Part shown: positions 15,858-25,356 of the stretch, piece after piece | Numbering within the stretch: the stretch's first letter is position 1 | Layout of the letters: the number at the start of each line of letters is the position of its first letter | DNA from: DATHZQ01 sp965216945 | GTDB taxonomy: Bacteria; Actinomycetota; Acidimicrobiia; Spongiisociales; UBA5794 | Direction of reading: 5' to 3' | NCBI GenBank assembly: GCA_965216945.1 | Contig: CBDCGU010000003.1 | Location: 806,001 to 870,000 of the forward strand | Length of the DNA: 64,000 bases | Program-made: the position numbers and the translations under genes | The notes under the pieces: model-generated | The model's input: the letters and a program-made list of their open reading frames with translations, nothing else | The model's database searches: none | What the model was told of the DNA's origin: nothing

Positions 15858-16799
15858 CTACTCCGAGGCGTCCGGGACGTTGGCGAAAGCCTGGCGCCGC
15901 TCCTCGACGATTCCGTACGCGATCTGCTCGAACGCCTCGACGAGCCACGTGTGTGCCGGCTCACCGGAACGGAAGTCGGCCGGCGCCATCCCCTGGATGC
16001 GGCCCTGCGCCGCCAGTTCGCCGACTCGCTTCATGTCGTCGCCGTCGTCGGTGGCCACTCCGAAGGTCTTCGCACCCCCGGCGTTGAGCACCGACAGCAC
16101 GGGCACGTCGCTCGCCCCGTCGGCCACGTAGATCATGTTGCGCAACGGCACCCGCCGGTGGGACTCCGCCATGGGAGCATGAACGTCGACCGCCGGGTCG
16201 ACGTTCACGCCCTTGTTGATCTCGAAGATGGCTCGCGTCTTGCCGGTGTCGTCGATGGCACTGCCCACCTGGGTGATCCCGGCGGCAGAGCCGCCCACGG
16301 GCAGCTGATCGAGGAAGCCCGGAGGCGCCGGCTCCTCGATGAACGAGTTGGCCCAGATGCCGTCGAGATGGGGGCCGTAGGCGCTTCCCTCGATCATGGG
16401 TCGGATCCCGGTCGACACGACGTAGTGCTCGACCGTGATGCCTTCGCGGCGGAAATCGGGGACCGCCTGAGCATGGTCCCGGGTTTCGGCCATGAAGTCA
16501 GGCATGCCCGGTACCGGCTGGAGTGTGCGGCCGAGCTCCCGCAACCGGTCGTTGCTCAGCCCGGGCAGGCGGCCGCTGCGCACATACGTGAGCAGGTGAA
16601 GCAGATAGGCCATCTCGGGGGCGATGATCTCACCGCGGGCGTCGTGGTAGTCCACGAGCCCGGCGACTTCTTGCCAGAACTCGTCCTGGTCGACGTCGTA
16701 GGCCTCGAAGATCGGCGACTGCATGTTGCCCGCGATCAGCGTGCGGTCGAAGTCCCAGATGAACGCGACGACGGGTTGGGTGAGGAGCGGCTCCGGCAT
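15858..16799 (-). CDS. HAD-superfamily phosphatase
   Basis: A 313-residue haloacid-dehalogenase-fold hydrolase. Motif I is WDFDRTLIAGN (nucleophile Asp in DFDRT), motif II is VVSTGIRPMIEG, and motif IV is YVADGASDVPVLSV. The layout resembles phosphoserine-phosphatase-like HADs with a helical cap inserted after motif I. The substrate is not evident from sequence or context. It lies 79 bp upstream of the hydroxyacyl-CoA dehydrogenase start on the same strand. Confidence 0.85.
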   Translation of the reverse strand: MPEPLLTQPVVAFIWDFDRTLIAGNMQSPIFEAYDVDQDEFWQEVAGLVDYHDARGEIIAPEMAYLLHLLTYVRSGRLPGLSNDRLRELGRTLQPVPGMPDFMAETRDHAQAVPDFRREGITVEHYVVSTGIRPMIEGSAYGPHLDGIWANSFIEEPAPPGFLDQLPVGGSAAGITQVGSAIDDTGKTRAIFEINKGVNVDPAVDVHAPMAESHRRVPLRNMIYVADGASDVPVLSVLNAGGAKTFGVATDDGDDMKRVGELAAQGRIQGMAPADFRSGEPAHTWLVEAFEQIAYGIVEERRQAFANVPDASE

Positions 16800-16819
16800 C
16801 GCCTCAGGTTACCGACCGG

Positions 16820-17209
16820 TTACGGTCGTTCGAAGCGGCCGAAAACGACCTCCCCGTCCTCGAACCACCACGATTGGAGGCGGCACGGGGTGCCGCGCAG
16901 GGCGGCGTGGGCCCCGCCTATGCCGAATGTGGGAGCCAGAATCGTGACCTGCCATCCACTTCCGGCCAGCGACCACACAACGGAGCTGAGCCCGGCGGCA
17001 TCCTCGGCGGAGGGCACCACGATCTCGATGATGCGCCGATCGATGGCGACGATGCAGCTGAGAAAGCCCAGCGCATCGGTCACCGGGGCGCCCGCCATCT
17101 CGGCGAGCCATGACTCGACCACAGCCTCGTGCCGCAGCGAATAGTGGGCAACGGATGCCCGCACGACCTCTGCCACCGCCGATACCTCGGCCTGAACCGC
17201 TACCGCCAT
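16820..17209 (-). CDS. Hypothetical protein
   Basis: A 129-residue frame with ordinary coding composition and no membrane segments. I do not recognise the family. The sequence alternates helix and strand, has a single visible motif-like segment (TFGIGGAHAALRGTPCRLQSWWFEDGE) and ends 20 bp before the HAD gene start, so it may be co-transcribed with it. It diverges from the P-type ATPase gene across a 119-bp gap. Confidence 0.55.
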   Translation of the reverse strand: MAVAVQAEVSAVAEVVRASVAHYSLRHEAVVESWLAEMAGAPVTDALGFLSCIVAIDRRIIEIVVPSAEDAAGLSSVVWSLAGSGWQVTILAPTFGIGGAHAALRGTPCRLQSWWFEDGEVVFGRFERP

Positions 17210-17328
17210 ACACCCCTCCGCGTGGATTACACCAGTGTAGTTCGTGGTCGCACCAATCCGGTGCGGATGGGGCCTGAAGCCCGGACCACGGCAACGCCGT
17301 CATCGCCAGCGGGCAGTAATCTCGACGT

Positions 17329-19896
17329 ATGGCCGTCGTGGACCCCCCGATTGCGTTGAGCGAGGCCGGGCTCAATGCGGCCGAAGTGAGGCAACGGATC
17401 GCCGCCGGCCACGTGAACGTCGTGCCCGACGGACCGAGCCGATCGACGGCCGACATCGTCCGCGCCAACCTCATCACTCGCTTCAACATCCTGCTGAGCG
17501 TGCTGTTGGTCGTCGTGCTCGTCGTCGTACGAGAGCCGCGGGACGCCCTCTTCGGAATCGTCCTGGTGACGAACGCCGCCATCGGCATCATCCAGGAGCT
17601 TCGCGCCAAGCGCACCCTCGACCAGCTCGAGCTGCTGACCTCTCCGAAGGCGCGCGTCGTGCGCAGCGGCGCCGTCGCGGAGATCCCGATCGATGAGATC
17701 GTGCTCGACGACATCGTCGACCTGCGCCCCGGCGACCAGCTGGCCGTCGACGGCACCGTTGTCGGCGCCACCGGGCTCGAGGTCGACGAGTCGCTGCTGA
17801 CGGGCGAAGCCGACACGGTCCACAAGGAGCCGGGACACGAATGCCTCTCCGGTAGTTTCGTGGCTGCCGGCCGGGGCCGCTATCGGGCGACGCGGGTGGG
17901 CGCCAACGCATATGCGGTGAAGCTCGCTCAGGAGGCGAAGCGCTTCACGCTCGTCCGCTCCGAGCTCCGCGATGGCATCGACTGGATCATCGCCGGGGTC
18001 AGCTGGGCGGTGGGTCCGGTGATTGCGCTCCTCGTATGGAGCCAGATGCGCGCCGACGAGAGCTTCACCGAGGCGTTGCGGGGTGCGGTTGCGGGGGCTG
18101 TGGGAATGATCCCGCAGGGTCTGGTTCTGCTCACCTCGATCGCCTTTGCCGTTGGTGTCATCCGGCTCGGTCGCCGGCAAGTTCTGGTGAAGGAGCTCCC
18201 CGCCATCGAAGGTCTCGCTCGGGTCGACACCGTCTGCTTCGACAAGACGGGAACGCTCACCGAGGGCAAGCTCGCCGTCCAGGATGTCGTCAGCCTCGAC
18301 GGCTCCGATCCCGGCGAGGCACTGGCGGCGCTGGCCGTTGCCGACCCCCACCCCAACGCCACGCTCTCCGCGGTGAGGAACGCCTACCCCGACGCTCCGG
18401 AGTGGCGCCTGATGCAGGCGATTCCCTTCTCCTCGGCCAGGAAGTGGAGCGGTGCGACCTTTGCCGGCAGGGGCTCCTGGCTCCTGGGTGCGCCCGACAT
18501 CCTTGCTCCGAGCGACGCCGCGCTCCTGGCAGACGCCGAGCGTCACGCAGCCAACGGCATCCGGGTGCTCGTCCTCGCCACCACCGAGGCATCGCTGTCC
18601 GGCGAGGCGTTGCCGCCGGGAGCGCGACCCGTGGCCATGCTGATGCTCGGCGATCGCGTCCGCACCGACGCCGCCCAGACGCTCCAGTACTTCGCACAGC
18701 AAGGTGTGACCGTCAAGGTCATCTCGGGCGATCACCCCCGCACGGTCGCGGCGATCGCCAGAGATGTCGGCGTGGTGGGATCGAATGAGGTCGTCGATGC
18801 CCGGGACCTGCCCAATGATCCGGCGAAGCTGGCGGAGGTGATGGAGCAAGCGACCGTCTTCGGCCGCGTGTCACCCCACCAGAAGCGGGCCATGGTCGCG
18901 GCGCTGCAGACCCGCGGGCACGTCGTGGCGATGACCGGCGACGGGGTCAACGACGTGCTGGCGCTCAAGGACAGCGACATCGGGATCGCCATCGGCGCCG
19001 GCGCCCCGGCCTCGCGCGCCGTGGCCCAGCTCGTGCTCATCGACGGGAAGTTCGACACGCTTCCGGGCGTGGTCGGTGAGGGGCGCAGGGTGATCTCGAA
19101 CATCGAGCGAGTCGCCAACCTGTTCGTCACCAAGACGGTGTACGCCATCGGAATCGCCATCGCCATCGGATTGGTTGCGCTCCCCTTCCCATTCCTGCCT
19201 CGCCACCTCACCCTGGTGGGAATGGTGACCATCGGCATCCCCGCCTTCTTCCTGGCCCTCGCCCCTTCCGCTCGGCGGGCACGCAGCGGGTTCGTCGGTC
19301 GTGTGTTGCGCTTCGCCATCCCGACGGGGCTGGCGGCGGCGATCGCCACGTTCGGTGCGTATCAGCTCGCCATCTCCGAAGGTGTCGACCTCACCGAGGC
19401 TCGCACCACGGCGACGCTGGTGCTCACCGCCATCGGCCTGTTTGCTCTGGGCATGGTGAGCCGTCCACTGCTTCCGTGGAAGAAGTGGCTGATCGCGGCA
19501 ATGGCAGGCCTGCTCATCCTCTTCATGGTCAGCCCGGTCTCGCACGACTTCTTCGAGCTCAACCTGCCACGGCCGGTCGTCCTGCTGGCAGCCCTCGGCA
19601 TCGTGGCCATCACCGGGGCCGTGATGGTTGGTGCGCTGCGCGGCGTGGGCTGGGCCAAACAGGTACCCGACCTGTTGCGCGAGCACCCGCCGGCCGAGTC
19701 GCGGATGTGGCGGTCGCTCGTCGCCAAGGCCAAGGAGCTGGCGGGCACAGGTCCCGTCGATCGAGCTGCCGGGGCACAGCCGGCGCCCACCGCTCGGCGC
19801 AAGCCGGCCGCGGTGGCCGACTCTCCCCTCGGAGAGATCGAATGGTTCGATCCCGACGAGGAACTACCACTCCCGCCGCACAGCGAACGGCGCTGA
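17329..19896 (+). CDS. Cation-transporting P-type ATPase, CtpE-like
   Basis: An 855-residue membrane ion pump. It has the actuator TGE loop (ESLLTGEAD, about 158-160), the phosphorylated Asp in DKTGTLT (305-311), and the hinge TGDGVNDVLALKDSDIGIA. The M4 motif is GMIPQGLVLLTSIAF, closest to the CtpE group, for which calcium uptake has been reported in mycobacteria; it lacks CPx heavy-metal motifs and N-terminal metal-binding domains. Ten membrane segments are expected. The C-terminal 70 residues are a polar, Pro-rich cytosolic extension. Ion specificity is inferred. Confidence 0.9.
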   Translation: MAVVDPPIALSEAGLNAAEVRQRIAAGHVNVVPDGPSRSTADIVRANLITRFNILLSVLLVVVLVVVREPRDALFGIVLVTNAAIGIIQELRAKRTLDQLELLTSPKARVVRSGAVAEIPIDEIVLDDIVDLRPGDQLAVDGTVVGATGLEVDESLLTGEADTVHKEPGHECLSGSFVAAGRGRYRATRVGANAYAVKLAQEAKRFTLVRSELRDGIDWIIAGVSWAVGPVIALLVWSQMRADESFTEALRGAVAGAVGMIPQGLVLLTSIAFAVGVIRLGRRQVLVKELPAIEGLARVDTVCFDKTGTLTEGKLAVQDVVSLDGSDPGEALAALAVADPHPNATLSAVRNAYPDAPEWRLMQAIPFSSARKWSGATFAGRGSWLLGAPDILAPSDAALLADAERHAANGIRVLVLATTEASLSGEALPPGARPVAMLMLGDRVRTDAAQTLQYFAQQGVTVKVISGDHPRTVAAIARDVGVVGSNEVVDARDLPNDPAKLAEVMEQATVFGRVSPHQKRAMVAALQTRGHVVAMTGDGVNDVLALKDSDIGIAIGAGAPASRAVAQLVLIDGKFDTLPGVVGEGRRVISNIERVANLFVTKTVYAIGIAIAIGLVALPFPFLPRHLTLVGMVTIGIPAFFLALAPSARRARSGFVGRVLRFAIPTGLAAAIATFGAYQLAISEGVDLTEARTTATLVLTAIGLFALGMVSRPLLPWKKWLIAAMAGLLILFMVSPVSHDFFELNLPRPVVLLAALGIVAITGAVMVGALRGVGWAKQVPDLLREHPPAESRMWRSLVAKAKELAGTGPVDRAAGAQPAPTARRKPAAVADSPLGEIEWFDPDEELPLPPHSERR

Positions 19897-19941
19897 CGCC
19901 CGTGGTCGGCTCCTCCGCCTCCCGCCCGGAGGCCGTGGCTG

Positions 19942-20808
19942 CTACGCAGGCGGCGGATCCTCCCGGCTGATACCTGGGGCGATGGGATCGCCCGAATCTC
20001 GCTCCCCAACCGCCGCGGGGAAGCCGACCTCCTCGGCGCGTTGCTTGAACCACATGCCCTCGGGAGTGTGGCGCGCCATCCCGTCGAAGATCGTCGCCAG
20101 CAGCTGGGTGTTGCGAAGTCCCATGTTCTCGTAGGCCTGGTTGATCATGAGCTTCTGCATCATCAACTGGTTGCGAGGCACGCCGGCCATCCGGCGTGCC
20201 AGCTCGTCGACCCGAGCATCCAACTCCGCCTCCGGCACCGATTCGAGGACGAGGCCCATGGCAGCCGCCTCCTTCCCGTCGACGAGATCGCCGGTCAGGA
20301 GCATCCGCTTCGCCCGTTCCGCACCGAGCCGGTACACCCACATCGCCGTGGTCGGGCATCCCCACACTCGAGCCGGCGGATAGCCGATTCGGGCGTCGTC
20401 CGCCATCACCACCAAGTCGCACGCCAGTGCGATGTCGGATCCCCCGGCGACGGCAAACCCCCGCACCTTGGCGATCGTCGGCTTGGTGGCGTGCCACAGC
20501 GACATGAAGTCGGCTGTGTTGCGACCCATGAACCGCATGTCGATCGTGGGATCCCACGGCATCTCCTGCACGCCGGCGTTGCTTCCCGGCGCCTCGGCGT
20601 AGTCCTTGAGGTCGTATCCAGAACAGAAGGCCCGGCCGGCGCCCGTGACGACGATGACGTGGACCGATGCGTCGGCCTCTGCACGTTCCACTGCGCGTCG
20701 AATCTCCCCCGGCATGGCAGCGTCGATCGCATTCAGACGATCGGGTCGGTTCAGTGTGATGGTGGCAATGCGGTTGGAAGCCGCATAGGTGATGCTGGTG
20801 AGCTCCAT
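19942..20808 (-). CDS. Enoyl-CoA hydratase/isomerase family protein
   Basis: A crotonase-fold enzyme of about 288 residues. It has the N-terminal ITLNRPDRLNAID, the first oxyanion-hole strand GAGRAFCSGYDLKDY, and the second, KVRGFAVAGGSDIALACDLVV. The position usually filled by one catalytic Glu (GGG.EL) is GGSDIAL here, so the reaction may not be simple hydration. The chosen start is ATG (MELTS); a GTG at 20844 overlaps the preceding gene's stop, and an ATG at 20826 is also possible. Confidence 0.85.
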   Translation of the reverse strand: MELTSITYAASNRIATITLNRPDRLNAIDAAMPGEIRRAVERAEADASVHVIVVTGAGRAFCSGYDLKDYAEAPGSNAGVQEMPWDPTIDMRFMGRNTADFMSLWHATKPTIAKVRGFAVAGGSDIALACDLVVMADDARIGYPPARVWGCPTTAMWVYRLGAERAKRMLLTGDLVDGKEAAAMGLVLESVPEAELDARVDELARRMAGVPRNQLMMQKLMINQAYENMGLRNTQLLATIFDGMARHTPEGMWFKQRAEEVGFPAAVGERDSGDPIAPGISREDPPPA

Positions 20809-20840
20809 GGGAGAGACCCTATCCATCTCGACCAAGCGGC

Positions 20841-22649
20841 TCACAGTTGAGGCGAGGGCTCACTCCCGGTCAGCAGTGGGACGTTGAACCACCCGGCCAA
20901 GTCGGCAGCGGCGGCGAGGAGGTCATCCTCCGTGTACGGCACCTCGTTCAGCACGAGCAGGTAGGCGAGACGGAAGTTCCCAAAGGAGCTCGGATTGCTG
21001 TCCTCGCGGGCTCCAAGGCGGATACCCACATCGAGATTGTTCCCCGGTGCGGCCATCGATTCGTCGAGGATGTCGTCCAACCTGTCCCAGAACCGGACCT
21101 GGCCGCTCTCCCTGACGACGTAGGTGATCACGACCCGATGGGCGCCGCCGGTGACGTCGTCGGTCGGCGAGGCGCGGGGATCCTCGATGGTCGGGCTCAT
21201 GATCGGGTGGTAGTGCTGTGCCTGTGATCCGTCCGGACCGGACATGGTCACCCACGATTGCTCGCCGCGCAGGGTGCGCTCCTCGTCGTAGTCGTCGTAT
21301 GCCAGCACATGCTTGGTCGAAAGGTCCCCGGACGGATGCTTGGTCATGACGACGGTCCGATGTCCGTATGTGACGGTCTCCAGGACCAGGTGAAAGACCA
21401 CGTCGCCGGTATTCAGCTTCCCGAATGTCGCTTGCAGGATGTCGTTTACACCGTCGAATTCGACCGATGGCCGACCGCCAAAGCCCATGGTGGCCCGATA
21501 GGTCGGTTCGTCCTGGCCGTCGACTGCGGCGAACTCGATACCGGCAACCTCGTCCACCCAAACCGCCACAGGATCGCCGTCGGAGTGACCGAGCGACCGG
21601 GCATCCAGCAGGAAATGCACGTCTTCGACCAGATACACCCCCGGGAGTGCCAGCTCGACGGCAGCGAGGCCGACCGGATCAACGACTGCCGTCGAACCCT
21701 CGAGAACCACGATGGTCTGCGATGTGTTGCCCGTCGTCACGGCGAAGCCGGCCGGAGCGGCGACTGTCACGGAGACATCCCCCAGCGGAAGGTCCTCCAC
21801 CACATAGGTGCCGGCACCACCCGTCGTTGCGGTCCACAGGCCGCCGACTCCGTCCGCCACCGACACGACCACCCCTGACAGGCCCTCCTCGCCCTCATCG
21901 TCGACTCCGTTCTCGTTGCCATCGACAAACACGGTTCCGCTGATCGCCCCGACCGGGCTCGGCGCATAGCCGATGGGCTCGGCAGCGATCGTCGCCCCCT
22001 CGAAGACTTCGAGAACCTGGGTCTCGTTGGCGGTCGTGGCGACATACCCCGCCGGAGCGGCACCGGTCGCCGTCGCCATACCGATAGGAACGCCCTCCAC
22101 CAGATAGGTTCCGTCGGCCCCACTCACGACGTGCCATTCTTGACCGAGCGAGTCGACAACCGCGATCGCGACGCCTGCGATGCCGGTCTCCGCCCCGTCC
22201 TCGACGCCGTTGCGGTTCGTGTCGCCGAAGATCCGTCCCGCCAGGCTCCCCGCGGTGGGCGGAGCGTCACCCGTCACCAGGATCGCATCCGGCAGCGTGT
22301 CGGCCAGTCCATCGGGGTTGGCCACCGTCAGATCCCGCAGGCCGGCGCCGGCCATCGGGTCGGCCGCGACAGAGAGCCGCAGCCGGCTGCCCCGCGTCGC
22401 GACGATCGTCGTTGCGAGCCCGTCACCCGAGAACCAGGCGGTCGCGGAATCATCCACACCCGTCGCCTCCACGTCATACGTGATCGCCTCGCCCGGGTCG
22501 ATGGTCTGATCTGCAGACAGAACCCCGACGATCTCAGGTGGAGTGCCTGTTTCCGCTCGCACCGGGATCCCAGCATCGGTGAGAATCCCCACGACCATCA
22601 CGACTGTCAGCGCTCCGACCAGAGCTCCGTGTTGCACTCCACGACCCAT
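20841..22649 (-). CDS. Secreted protein with two SdrD B-like repeats and a C-terminal lectin-like region
   Basis: A 602-residue exported protein. A signal peptide (LVGALTVVMVVGILTDAGIPVRAE) is followed by a short Ig-like region, then two SdrD B/prealbumin-type repeats beginning GSLAGRIFGDTNRNGVEDG and GAISGTVFVDGNENGVDDE, each with the Ca-binding-like D/N loop and a closing GTYLVEGVPIG or GTYVVEDLPLG. The last 270 residues look like a jelly-roll carbohydrate-binding or laminin-G-like domain (SLGHSDGDPVAVWVDEVAG, RPSVEFDGVNDILQ). No sortase motif or membrane anchor is seen at the C terminus. Probably a surface or matrix protein. Confidence 0.75.
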   Translation of the reverse strand: MGRGVQHGALVGALTVVMVVGILTDAGIPVRAETGTPPEIVGVLSADQTIDPGEAITYDVEATGVDDSATAWFSGDGLATTIVATRGSRLRLSVAADPMAGAGLRDLTVANPDGLADTLPDAILVTGDAPPTAGSLAGRIFGDTNRNGVEDGAETGIAGVAIAVVDSLGQEWHVVSGADGTYLVEGVPIGMATATGAAPAGYVATTANETQVLEVFEGATIAAEPIGYAPSPVGAISGTVFVDGNENGVDDEGEEGLSGVVVSVADGVGGLWTATTGGAGTYVVEDLPLGDVSVTVAAPAGFAVTTGNTSQTIVVLEGSTAVVDPVGLAAVELALPGVYLVEDVHFLLDARSLGHSDGDPVAVWVDEVAGIEFAAVDGQDEPTYRATMGFGGRPSVEFDGVNDILQATFGKLNTGDVVFHLVLETVTYGHRTVVMTKHPSGDLSTKHVLAYDDYDEERTLRGEQSWVTMSGPDGSQAQHYHPIMSPTIEDPRASPTDDVTGGAHRVVITYVVRESGQVRFWDRLDDILDESMAAPGNNLDVGIRLGAREDSNPSSFGNFRLAYLLVLNEVPYTEDDLLAAAADLAGWFNVPLLTGSEPSPQL

Positions 22650-22778
22650 GCTGGTGATGTATCAGGCGGCTCTCTCCGGACGATCACCCGGCGACCATCT
22701 GCGGCTCCTGCATGAATGGAATGTCGGAGTGACGACCATGCGGGAAACGAGCGTCGAGCCCCATCGTTGGCGGCGGCG

Positions 22779-23387
22779 ATGGCCAGGAAGAGCAACGCTC
22801 AGCTCCGGGAGCGCAAGCGGCGAGAGGCGGAAGAGCGCCGTCGCCAGGAGGCGCGCAGCCAGCGGCTCCGCGCCATCGGCCTCGGCAGCGCCATCGTCGT
22901 CGGTCTCGCACTGGCACTCATTGCCCTCTGGCCCGAACCATCCACCGGGAACACCACGAGGGAAGCGTGGGACCTGCCGCAACTCGACGGAGACGGCCGG
23001 GTCGCTCTCGCCGACTTCGAGGGGACGCCGACCGTGGCCGCGTTCTTCGCTTCGTGGTGCACCGTGTGCGAGGAGGAGATTCCGCAGCTGCTGGCGCTGT
23101 CACAACAGCTCGGCGATGAGGTCGACTTCGTCGGCATCAACAGCCAGGACAACGGTCAAGGACTCGGCGATGCCGAGAAATGGGGCATCGCCGGCGTGTG
23201 GCCCCTCGCCCGCGACATCGGCAACGGCAACGGTAGCTCGCTGTCCGTGCAGACCTTCGGGGCTCGTGGCTCGCCCACGAACGTGATCTACAACTCCGCA
23301 GGCGAGGTCGTACACGTCCAGCTCGGTGGTATCAGCCCTACCCAGCTCCTGCGGCTCCTCGAAGACCTGACCGAGTTCGAGGCCTGA
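22779..23387 (+). CDS. Membrane-anchored thiol-disulfide protein, TlpA/ResA-like
   Basis: A 202-residue protein with a long, highly charged N-terminal cytoplasmic segment (RERKRREAEERRRQEARSQR), one membrane helix (about 33-53), and an extracytoplasmic thioredoxin fold carrying FASWCTVCEEEIPQL (CxxC) and a cis-Pro strand GSPTNVIY. Such proteins reduce or shuffle disulfides outside the membrane, for example in cytochrome c maturation. Start placed at MARKSNAQL; the frame continues upstream without a better site. No ccd or ccs genes are adjacent. Confidence 0.8.
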   Translation: MARKSNAQLRERKRREAEERRRQEARSQRLRAIGLGSAIVVGLALALIALWPEPSTGNTTREAWDLPQLDGDGRVALADFEGTPTVAAFFASWCTVCEEEIPQLLALSQQLGDEVDFVGINSQDNGQGLGDAEKWGIAGVWPLARDIGNGNGSSLSVQTFGARGSPTNVIYNSAGEVVHVQLGGISPTQLLRLLEDLTEFEA

Positions 23388-23729
23388 CCGGCCTTCGTGG
23401 TTCATATGCGCCTGCGTGAATCTTTCCGTGGGTGGTGGGCCTGAAGCACGAGCAGGGTGCTGCAAACGCTCGAGAGCCGGCTCGGCACCCAACGTCAGAC
23501 CGCTCATCCCAACGCGAGATCATGCCGCGACGGCGTCGCCGCCATCGTCATGGGGTGCTCGTCGCGGCATTCACTCCCACCGGTTCACCAATGCCCCAGC
23601 CTTCGAGGACCTCACGGACGGGTTCCGCGACTCGGTGATCACCAGGAGGCGGCGGACCAGGCCCGATGTGACCGCCCCCACGTGCCTGCTGAGTAGGGTG
23701 CGCCCCCCACGATCACCAGCGGAGCGCCG
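23388..23729. other. Intergenic region, no gene recognised
   Basis: About 340 bp between the TlpA-like gene and the S10 carboxypeptidase gene, both on the plus strand. Short open frames on either strand lack ribosome sites and have Arg/Pro-rich translations expected of non-coding GC-rich DNA. The promoter for the carboxypeptidase gene should lie at its right end. I see no repeats or strong hairpins. Confidence 0.5.
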
Positions 23730-25226
23730 ATGACCGACGAGACCAAGAACGAGAAGGACGAGGAGAAGCCGGAGCCGCCTCCACATCACGAAGACACGTT
23801 CAGCGAGACGACCCACACGGTCGCGATCGACGGGCAGACGATCGAGTACACGGCCACCGCAGGTCACATGGTCGTCAAGGAGGAGGAAGGCAAGAAGCAG
23901 GCCTCGTTCTTCTCGGTCTCGTACATCCGCAACGACGTGGAGGACCGGCGGGCACGGCCGGTGATCTTCTCGTTCAACGGAGGACCGGGCTCCTCGTCGG
24001 TGTGGCTGCATCTCGGTGCGTTGGGACCACGGCGGGTCGTTCTCCGGGAAGACGGCATGCCGGTGGCTCCACCGGGCCGTCTCGTCGACAACGAGCACTC
24101 GATCCTCGACGTGGCCGACCTCGTGTTCATCGACCCCATCAGCACCGGCTACAGCCGCGCCATCCCCGAGGAGGACGCCAAGAACTTCCACCATTTCACG
24201 AAGGACCTGGAGTCGGTGGGCGAGTTCATCCGCATGTGGCTTGCCCGCAACCACCGCTGGGGCTCGCCGAAGTTCCTCGCAGGCGAGTCCTACGGCACCA
24301 CTCGATCCGCTGGTCTCGCCGGACACCTCCTCAAGCGACACGGGCTGTATTTCAACGGTCTGATCCTGATCTCGTCGATCCTCAACTTCCAGACCACCGG
24401 GTTCGACAGCGACACCTGGACGTTCCGCCGCGGCAACGACCTGCCCTACGTGGTATTCCTCCCCACCTATGCCGCAACCGCCTGGTACCACGGCAAGGTG
24501 GCGGCGGAGTACCAATCGATGTCGCTCGAGGACTTCGTCGCCGAAGTCGAGCGGTTCGCCTCCAGCGACTACACACTCGCCCTCCACGAAGGCAGTCGCC
24601 TTCCCGCCGGGCGCCGTCAGGAGATCATCGAGCAACTGGCGGCCTACACCGGGCTGGCGGAGAGCTACGTGGAGCAGTCCGACCTTCGGATCGAGATCCT
24701 CCGATTCTGCAAAGAGCTGCTGCGGAGTGAGGGTCGCACCGTCGGCCGCATCGACAGCCGCTATACGGGCATCGACCGGCTCCGCACGGGGCACATGATG
24801 GAGAACGACCCGAGCATCGACGCCACCATGGGTGTCTACACCTCGGCGTTGAACGACTATGTGCGGGGCGATCTCGCCTACGAGAGCGACCTGCCGTACG
24901 AGATCCTCACCGACCGGGTGCATCCGTGGGATTACGAGGACTTCAAGAATGCCTACGTGGACGTTTCCGAGACGCTCCGGGAGACGATGTCCCGCAACCC
25001 GTTCATGAAGGTCTACGTCGGCAACGGCTACTTCGACCTGGCGACACCGCACTTCGCCACGGAATACACCTTTGCGCACCTGGGTCTCGATCCCGCGCTC
25101 CAGGACAACGTCACGATGGCATACTACCCCGCGGGGCACATGATGTACGTGCATCTGGAGTCGCTGGCGGCGATGCGCCACGACATCGCGACGTTCGTCA
25201 CGGGGGCCACGTCGGAGCCGACCTGA
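23730..25226 (+). CDS. Serine carboxypeptidase-like protein, peptidase family S10
   Basis: A 498-residue alpha/beta-hydrolase peptidase. The oxyanion segment FNGGPGSSSVWLHLGALGP, the nucleophile elbow FLAGESYGTTRSAGLAG (Ser), the Asp in GNGYFDLATP and the His in YYPAGHMMY make a complete S10 catalytic triad in the right order. Family members release C-terminal residues at acid pH and are normally exported, yet the N terminus here (MTDETKNEKDEEKPEPPPHH) is charged and lacks a signal peptide, so it appears cytosolic or exported by another route. tRNA-Arg lies 21 bp downstream. Confidence 0.9.
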   Translation: MTDETKNEKDEEKPEPPPHHEDTFSETTHTVAIDGQTIEYTATAGHMVVKEEEGKKQASFFSVSYIRNDVEDRRARPVIFSFNGGPGSSSVWLHLGALGPRRVVLREDGMPVAPPGRLVDNEHSILDVADLVFIDPISTGYSRAIPEEDAKNFHHFTKDLESVGEFIRMWLARNHRWGSPKFLAGESYGTTRSAGLAGHLLKRHGLYFNGLILISSILNFQTTGFDSDTWTFRRGNDLPYVVFLPTYAATAWYHGKVAAEYQSMSLEDFVAEVERFASSDYTLALHEGSRLPAGRRQEIIEQLAAYTGLAESYVEQSDLRIEILRFCKELLRSEGRTVGRIDSRYTGIDRLRTGHMMENDPSIDATMGVYTSALNDYVRGDLAYESDLPYEILTDRVHPWDYEDFKNAYVDVSETLRETMSRNPFMKVYVGNGYFDLATPHFATEYTFAHLGLDPALQDNVTMAYYPAGHMMYVHLESLAAMRHDIATFVTGATSEPT

Positions 25227-25247
25227 GCCGGTTACGATTCGCCCCTC

Positions 25248-25323
25248 GCCCGCGTAGCTCAGGGGATAGAGCAACTGCCTCCTAAGCAGTAGGTCGCACG
25301 TTCGAATCGTGCCGCGGGCGCCA
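25248..25323 (+). tRNA. tRNA-Arg (anticodon CCT)
   Basis: A 76-nt cloverleaf. Acceptor stem GCCCGCG pairs with CGCGGGC, discriminator G, then an encoded CCA. The D-arm is GCTC...GAGC, the anticodon stem CTGC/GCAG encloses CTCCTAA giving anticodon CCT (codon AGG), and the T-arm has GTTCGAATC. Confidence 0.95.
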
Positions 25324-25356
25324 CACCGGGCCGCTCGTGATCTCTATGCTCCGCCG

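Noticed and set aside
17227..18849. A minus-strand frame of 540 codons opposite the P-type ATPase
   Set aside because: Shadow of the ATPase gene; no domains, and no ribosome site at its start.
23571..25274. A minus-strand frame of 567 codons opposite the S10 carboxypeptidase
   Set aside because: The carboxypeptidase frame has a complete catalytic triad, the opposite frame has none and starts inside the tRNA-Arg gene.
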